A DNA stretch of 64,000 nt from Rachycentron canadum (taxonomy: Eukaryota > Chordata > Actinopteri > Carangiformes > Rachycentridae), in contig CM076649.1 in the NCBI GenBank assembly GCA_038496675.1, positions 20,503,422 through 20,567,421 of the forward strand, written 5' to 3'. The notes under the pieces were generated by a model. It saw nothing but the letters and a program-made list of their open reading frames with translations. It was not told the origin of the DNA and searched no databases. The position numbers and the translations under genes are program-made. This document shows positions 36,501 to 45,500 of this stretch, piece by piece; the stretch's first letter is position 1; each line of letters starts with the position of its first letter.

Positions 36501-39500
36501 TTGGTGAGATTCACCTCTGAAGCACAACAGCATGACAGCTATGGAAAGATGTGAATGCAGTGATATCATCCTGGTGTTGGCTGTGACACAAATGCTAAAA
36601 TGCGTTACAAAATGGCTCGAGAGGGAAGTATGAGCCCAAATATCAGCCAGCTAGGGTGAGTTATATGAAGAGCCAAATGGTTCAAAATTAAATAAGTCTG
36701 TTACTTTCATCTGAATGAGCAGACAGTCAATCACAGGACTGCAAGATAATTTAAAAAGAAAAACAAGATCATTTAAAAAGAAAAAGACAAACATGAAAAC
36801 ACAGGATTTAAAAAAAAAAGTGATTAAATTGCGTTGAATATTATAGGCGTGTTTACTTCCCAGCATCAAAGGGAGGTGTCAGATAGAGTTTTCTGAAACA
36901 AGCTCACATGCCTCCTGGCTGGGTATGTAGCACGTGCAGCTAGAAAGCCAGATACTATATTTCTACATAGATTAGCAATATAGATAGAAAAACACATGGT
37001 AGTTGCTGTGTCTGTGAACTGTTTATTAACAGCAGGTAAGCAGCAGCAGAGGAACTGTAGGATCATTGTTGTTCTGGCTAACTGACTCACTGCTGATGTT
37101 AAGCCTGCTAACTTAAGTGTTGGGGTTATAAAAAATATATAAATAGGAATTTCTATGAAGTAAAAATGCAGAGTATGTAACTTCTGCCTGTAGAGGTCTC
37201 TCCCTCAAAACAATAACAAAAGACAGCATTCTGTGGTGTCATGAATAGTGTGGCATTGTGGGAGTTCTTCACCACCACTGCCAATCTCCTGGTTTAATTC
37301 CTATAGGGTCAGTGGTTCAGGAGGTTTCCATGTGGAGCAGAATTCCCCACAGAGGTCTCCTCCTCTCCACAAGAAACAGAGCAGCTGACTTTAACCAGTA
37401 AAAGCACTGAATAAAACAGTTTCACACAGTTTTTCATCAATAGTATTCGGCAGACATGAGGCGTCAGGGAAGCTGACACTGATTCTGTGTTTACTGGGTC
37501 TGTTTTGAGCTTCTGGCAGACAAATGCTGATACATGCCCTTTGGGAAAATGATGTCATTGTTAGGTGACCGATTTTTTTTTTTTTTTTTTACATTTTTAA
37601 TGAGGAAAGTTACATGTATATTTTAAAATTCTGTTATTCCGAACGTAAGAATGACAAAAAAGACTAAACAGGTAACAATGAGGAATGTTACACTTCTCAT
37701 TGCTTCACGCAGGTTTTTTTTCATCTGTTGCTGTTTTTATTTCTTCAGTGTCTATGTTGGTGAACTGCTTCATGTATCTCATGATTAATTCACTAATTTT
37801 GTTTCCACTGCACAGCTGTATTTCACCTTTAATTGATCCACCAACTTTTCTACCACAGGTGCAAGTGTAAAAAAAAAATTATATAATTTTTAGATTTATA
37901 AATTTACATTTTCGACTCCATTCTTTTTATGCACAGATTGCAAATACACTTAAAAACAGCTGGATGGAAATCCAATCAGAAGAAACACATGGCTAGAATA
38001 ATATTGCTATCTCAGCCAGTCTAGCAGCTTTAGGCTTTAGGGATGGCGATGCCAGACTACGATATCTCAACAACTGGAAGGATGAATGCGATTCATTGCA
38101 CTAATTTACTGCTTCTTAGTAGATTGTAGCATGCTAACACGCTAAACAAAGGTCAACAAGAAATTATGTTTGCTTCAATGATTTCTACGGGCATTTTTGA
38201 ATGCCAATGTTAGCATTTAGCTCAAAGCACTGCTGTGTCAAAGCCTCACAGAGATGCTAGCACAGCTGTAGACTGTGGTCTTGTTTAGACTGATCAATTA
38301 TTTAGTCTGTCAAGTGTTACAAAGCTCACAGAGGCCAAGGTGCCATCTCCAGAGATATTCAGTGAACGCTCCAAAATGAGATCAGTGATTATTCAGTCAT
38401 CAAAAAAGTAACTGTTTTAGTTATTAATAATAAACAAATTTTTAATAGATAATTGTTGTATTTGTTTGTTGTCAATTTTTGTCAATTACTTGATTAATCA
38501 CTTCACTTATATGAGACATAATTTGGTAACAGTAGTCTACAGATTTGAGAGTTTGAAAAGAACATTTTAAGGCCAAATGATCTTTGCGACCTATGTGAAT
38601 GAGAGACAGAGGGAGGATAAGAATGATATTTCCATGCATTTTTGAGTGGGTGTACTGTGTCTCATGAAGTGAGTGGGAGTTTGACTGTGTTCAGGATAAA
38701 CCCGGACAGGTGCAGACTGGGTCATTGCTGAGGTGCTTTATCTTTCTCTCTGCCTGTCTAGACATTGATGAGTGTCAGATGGGGACGCACCGCTGTGGAG
38801 TGGGCCAGATCTGTCACAACCTCCCTGGCAGCTACCGCTGTGATTGTCAGACGGGATACCAGTATGATGCCCTCCGCAAAGTCTGCACGGGTACGTATCG
38901 CAGTGTCAGGTCTGTGAGATGATGCCAAGCAGATTGGAGGTTTTGTCGTCCAAACAGTTTTTGAAGCCAACAGTGCTCTGGAGGCAGAAGCCATCTCACT
39001 GCCTCAGTTAAACTTAAGTACACAGATCCAAAAAAATGTCACATTTGACTAAATGCAACAACGCAATGTAAGGTTTCTAGGCAACTACATGTTAAAAAGA
39101 ACTTAATTGATAAGTTAAAATCACTATGAAACAATCTCTTGGGGTGTAATACAAGTGTTACTTGAAATTTGACACTGTCTCATTAACTGTTTCATTAACT
39201 AACTGACCTCAGAAATTTGTATCTGTGATTAAACCTGTGATTAGATCTTCTCATGTCAAGGTTCACTCACTAGATTTTGAAGCTTTTGATCATATCTCTG
39301 TACCTTCATATTTCACTAGAACCTGCTCAGGTTTCATTATTGACCTAAGCACAGAACCTCTGTCATGTGATAAGTATAAGTAAGTGGCACACCGACTCAC
39401 AAAAATAGCTGATCATATACTCAGTAAGAGAGTTTAGACAAGCTAGTTGAGACAATTTTTCCACAGCATTTGCATCAAACTGAGTGTATTGACACTTACT

Positions 39501-42500
39501 GTAGAGGTGAAAAGCCGGTAAGAGTATGGAACAGGCATAATTGTAGGTTGCTCTCTAAATATCACAAGTGTCATTACTACGGTCATTACACTTACAGACT
39601 CTAAATGATTGGCTCTTATATTAGAAATCACACTACATGAGAGGTCATTCATTTAAATCGTCCTGTGTCCTATTCATCAGGTCAGTGGAAGCTCTTTGCC
39701 TCATGAACCAGATCCTTACTGAGACAGTTTCTGCTAGCAAAGTGGTATCAATACATCATTGCACACATGTCAGTAAACACCAGGGTCTTCCCTATGATAA
39801 GATTAGCATTTGGATAAAAGTGTCTGCCAAATGAGTAAATGTAAATGAATCAGAAGGTTTACACCACTTCCTGATACAAGTTCTCAGTGGGTGTAGATGC
39901 ACTGTATGTAGGAATATAGAAAACTGGCTAACAAGGTGAAGAAGTCCCTAAACACTACCACATCATCGCGTGTGTGTCTGAATGAGAGGTGGCGTTGAAT
40001 GTTTAGTGGCCTGCAGGTATTTGCCTCCTGTCTAATAGCTCTTGCTCTTGTACTGACAGATGTAAATGAGTGCTGGCGCTATCCTGGCAGGCTGTGTGCC
40101 CAGACCTGTGAAAACACCGCAGGCTCCTACCACTGCTCATGCACAGCTGGCTTCTCCCTAGCATTTGATGGCAAGAACTGTGAAGGTAAACATTTTTTTT
40201 GTTCCTAGCATACTGAGAATTTAAATGCCACCTTGTTCAGATGGACTGTCTCATTTTCCTTGAAGCCTTTGGGGAGAACGTTGGCATCAAACGGCAAATG
40301 CAGGTTTCACGCAGACTTTGGAGTTTACATTTATGTTGATAGAAAACTTTTTGAGTCGTTTTGAGTCCTTTGTAAGTTATCAGTAAAAACGATTTTCTGG
40401 TGGAATTTAATTTAGTCTCCATCTCTGGGATGCAGAGGTGCCCATTATGCGCATGGTGCATAATGGTTTCCAGGTTCAGGTGTAATCAGTAATCCATGTG
40501 TTGAGGACATGGTGGTGCTTCAAAGAAGAGCCAAGCTGACCAGGAGCGTGAGTCACATTATGTTCAGCTTGTCACAGCTCTTACTGATGGAGCTTAATCA
40601 AGGTGTGAATGTTTCTGTTCACGACCCAAAGGTGAAGCTTTGCATTTATCAAGGGTTATTATAGGAGCTTGTCTGAGCAACATGATTAGGTTTTGATTAG
40701 TGCTTTTCAAATTCATTTGTTCCAGACACTTGATGCTAGTGTTTCACGAGGAAGCAGTTTTTCAGTCACCTTGTCAGTCAGTTTCCTATTTATGTTGTTC
40801 TGGTGTCCCTGTAGGTGCTGCTTGTTTCTTTCTCTGTATTATTATATCAAAGGATTGTTTTCAACAAATTCAACTTAAAGACTAAAACCATTAAAAAGCC
40901 TGATCATTGAACATGTAACCATGAAACCAGACATTTATTTACTCATTTTTGATGAGTTACAGCTTCAGTATAGACCAGTTAACATGGGTTTCAGAAAATA
41001 TTGTGAGATAGGAGAAAGCTTTTTTTTTTAGTAAGTTCTTATAAGATGTCTTGACTAAAAACTTGAGGCTTATCAAAGAGATATTTAATCATGTCTTTTT
41101 TGTTCTTAGACATAAATGAATGTAACAAAAATCCCTGTAGCCAGGAGTGCGCCAACATCTATGGCTCGTACCAGTGCTACTGTCGCCAAGGCTATTACCT
41201 GAAAGAGGATGGACACACCTGTGAAGGTATTTCTATTTATTAATATTATATATAATATAATTAATATATAATATTAATATTTCAATTAACACCTTCAGAG
41301 AGTTTTAGCAAAACCTGGCTTTATAAGGTTCAGGCTGTGACATAGCTGCTGTACTGGATGCACATTTATTGAGACTGCTTGAGGACAGGGCGAGTGATGG
41401 GTATCAAAAACAATGTAGACCATGTTCACACAGACATTCCCAAAAGCAACACTGCACCATTCAGTAGAGAGGTTGAACCATCTTTTAATGCATCGCAGCA
41501 TTACGTCATCAGGTGAAGCACTGCAAGCCCATTCCTTTTAGCTGGGCTTCACCAGTACATGAAACAACAAACTACACCCAGTGTCGTCATTTGCATTGTT
41601 TTAACACAGGGAAAACATTGGTGTAAATGTGGCCCAACTCACTACTCATAAGCACTGAGTGAAAATCAATACATAGATAAGGCCGTAAGGTGCTGCACCT
41701 TCAGCCTGCCGTCATTTTAAAGATTCAAAGCATTTTGGAAAAAACGGTTTCATGCAGCAGGCAATCTGGTCGCATCAATAACTGTTTACATTTCAAATGC
41801 TGAGAAAGCAGGACAGATGGTATAAAGTGTAGATATATACATTACATATGCAGCGTACCAGAGCAGAGCACAGTACATTGCAAAGATACATGGGCAGAGA
41901 GGGAAACACAGACACGTGTCTCGCTGGAGAGAGGGTGTAAAGGAAAACAAATTTAGATTGTTCATGTTCAGACTATTTTTGTGTAATAAATACAAAGACC
42001 AGATTGAAACACACAGACACACACACACACACAAAGATAAAATTATTGATTTCACTCAGGGCTCTAATCTGACTGATGAGATGTGTGTGTTTGTTCTGAA
42101 CAGATATTGATGAGTGTTCTCAGAGCATTGGGAACCTCTGCTCCTTCAAGTGTGTTAACGTAGCGGGCAGCTACCAGTGTGCCTGCCCTCCTCAGGGATA
42201 CACCATGTCGGCCAATGGACGCACCTGCAGAGGTGAAGACTCACTGAACATATAGTTTGGCTTTTGTGAACTGACTTTCTATCATTTAATGTATTGTTTC
42301 ACATACTGAAAACCACAGGCAGCTCTTAATTGGTCCTGACTGAATTTAAAATGTGAAGTGTAGATGTTGATGTGTATAGTGCACAGTTGAATTCATCAGT
42401 GCATTCATTTGAGATATCAATTTCTCTACAATATGCCATAGCTCATTTTATTTTAAATCTGCTAACTTTTTCTAAAGGGAATAAAAACCAAATGTAAAAA

Positions 42501-45500
42501 GAGAAGAAACTGGCTGCTCTTATTGTTTTTCTTCAGTCCCTTTTATGTTTAAAAATAATGAAATAATGAGATTAGAGCCAGTTTAAAGGAACAAAGAGGA
42601 CTAATTAAAGAAACAGCACTACATATCCCTAAAATCTGCATTTTGAGGGTTGTTACATAACATACAACTTTTACTGTGCAGGCAGACTGTGAAAATTATG
42701 AAGCACTAGTCAGAACTAAAGCTTGAATTTTTTGAGTTAAAATGCAGTCATTAAATTTGTACTCAACTTATCCCATGGAAATCAAGTTTTCTGTCAATGA
42801 ATAATAATCAGTCACCACCGTGACTGAGTGTTTCCATCTTGACTACTAATCTGCTACTCTCTGACTATCTGTCTGTCTGACTGAGGCTCAAACATGTGGC
42901 TGAGTCTCTCTGATGTTTCCTCTCTAACCATGTTCATCCTCTCTGCTCTTTCAACTGTCAAGACCTCATTCAGGATTCTCAATCAGGAAGTCAGAGTAGA
43001 TGAGCTTCAGACACAGTTTTCATGTTAAAGCCATGTTAAACAAAATATTTATCACAGCAGAGGTCCGAGCTTTCAGTTCATTAGCAGATATGTTTGTGTG
43101 TAGCTGCTCAAATTCAAGCAAATAGGTTTTCTGATTTTATCCATAGCAATTAAAATTTAAGCTTTAAAGGAAAAGGAATAGTTAGACTTTTTTTTTTAGA
43201 AATGATGTTACTTGACAGACAGACATGAATAAATTCACCCTGAGAGTAAAAGATGTCACAGCGTTAAATATACAGGAGCTGCAGGAGGTGATAATCTTGT
43301 CTTAAAAAAATCCACATACCGGTACCCTTAAATCTCACTAATGAACATATATCTAATTTTTTACTGTGTGTAGTGGAGAAGATGCTTCACTTAACTTGAT
43401 ATGTAACCAGCACAAACCTAAAAAAACCTAAAAAATAGTGATTGACCACATATTAATAGCAGCTAATGATCTCAGAGCCCATCTACTGATGACAATCATG
43501 TGATATTGTTGAAGGTGGAGAAATAGAGTAAGATTGGGATTGTTTTGTCAAATCTGCCTCTAAAGATAAATAGATATATTTAATCTTTTTTGTTTGGTGT
43601 TTTCATGTTGAGCGTGTTCTTGTTGCCTCTGTGGTTGATTTGTGCTGTTTAGTCCATTTCCACCATCTCATTTGTCTTATTCTCATTATTTTGAGAGAGT
43701 GTCATGACCCCTTTATTTATCCTTTATTCCAGATATTGATGAGTGTACAACTGGCAGCCACAACTGTTCTTATGGGCAGAGCTGCTTTAACCTGCAGGGA
43801 GGCTTCAGATGTCTCTCCTTCGACTGTCCTCCAAATTACAAGAAAGTGTCAGACACGTGAGTCACATGTATCTGTCAGCATCTTTAAGACCTTCACTGTT
43901 ATACCTTGTCTGTTTCACTACACTACAGCAGCATATCTGACCTCAGATTTACCATTAAGTGACGTTTTCTTGAGAGGTTTCATTGGAAAACAGGTTCAAC
44001 AGAGTTTCTGTTCATAGTGTATATTATTATAATAACCCTGGGTATGAAAACCCTGATGTACTGCCCCTTTAAGGCTCAACCTGTATCTGGATCTGTTCCT
44101 CTCAGTCTGTGCTCCTCTAATGAGAGATACTGTACATCCATGTCGTAACTGTGCCCACAGAAGGGCCTTGTTAGCTGTGAACCTGTGGCAGCTGTAGAGG
44201 CTGGCTGGTAAATGAACACGACACCATTGAGCGCTACGATAAAGTCAGATGGCTTTGATCAGCCTGGTGCTTCCCGGGGCAGTCGCTGCAGCTCTCACTC
44301 CTCTGCATTCCAGCAGACAGCCTTCAGGTAGTCCGAGCGCAGCACCTCATCAGTGTTATCAAGAGACACCTTATTAACCTCAGTGTGACCCGGCCTGGCT
44401 GAGGATGGAGAGACATCTTTCATTTATGAGTACACTTGGCGACCGTGGAGACAGACGTCTGACAGTAGAATTCCTCCTGCTCTGCTCTTGGTGCCACCCT
44501 GTGATTCACGGAAGCAGCTTCCAAGAGACTTGTTTTGGCATGAGTCGTGCAAATTTTATGGTGCACACTACATCAAGCTTTACTCCAGGCTGTAAATTCT
44601 GATATGTGGTGTAGTAGTCAGAGCATTTGAACACAGACTGGAAAAGCCCTGCACTCAGCCACTAGAGGAGGCCCGCTCTCTGCTGTACATCGGCCCTGCA
44701 GGGCTGCACTGCTCGGTGCTCATTTCAGCTGTCACTCATCGTTACAGCAGACGTGATGTGAAGTCAACTCTTCAAACAACGAAGAACTCGTTTAGCGTTG
44801 AGTCATACAGACAGAGGTTTCTAGTTTTATGCCATTTTTCCACTTATAATACATCACTGTATGTTACCTGTCAGACACATTCAGGAGGATGAAACGAGAG
44901 GAAAGAAGCAAAGAAGGACAGAAGAGAAAGTGAAACTTAACTTTATTCATTGTGTAAATGAATTCATTGCATTGATTATTCACTAATGTCTATAGAACCA
45001 CACTGACAGGCAGATTTATGGTAAATGGTAAATCGCCTGTTGTACAGTGTCACTCTGACCTTATCGACCACTCAAAGCACTTCACACTACAGGCTACATT
45101 CACCACTTCACACACACAGACACACACACTTTATCAAGGCAAGGCAAATTTATTTACACAGCACCATTCAGACACAAGACAATTCAAAGTGCTTTACAGA
45201 ATCATGGAAATATAATACAAATAGTACATTCAATTTAAAAACAATAGAAACAAGTTTGATCATGTTTGTATGTAGAAGGCACCCTTAGACACCTCTAACA
45301 GATTGTGGAAAAAAACCAATAAATTTAAAAAAGAAAAAAAAACATTTATTTTCATTTATTTTTATTTCTCTATTTAACCCTTTTTTCATTTTCTTTGAAT
45401 CATTTTCTCTTTTTTTCACTGTGGTGTTGCAGTGATAAAAACATCAAGCTAATGCTCAAGATGAAAAAGATGTTACATGTGATTTTTTTTTTTTTTTGGT

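Larger units (their letters stand above)
36504..38761 (+). other. Intron EGF5-EGF6
   Basis: 2258 nt. It holds a probable dispersed repeat at 36840-37400, a T18 tract at 37573-37590 and a repeat copy at 38055-38285 related to 7485-7780. Confidence 0.75.
41227..42103 (+). other. Intron EGF8-EGF9
   Basis: 877 nt. It contains the AT hairpin at 41238-41279 and an AC-rich tract at 42009-42033. No exon. Confidence 0.85.
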
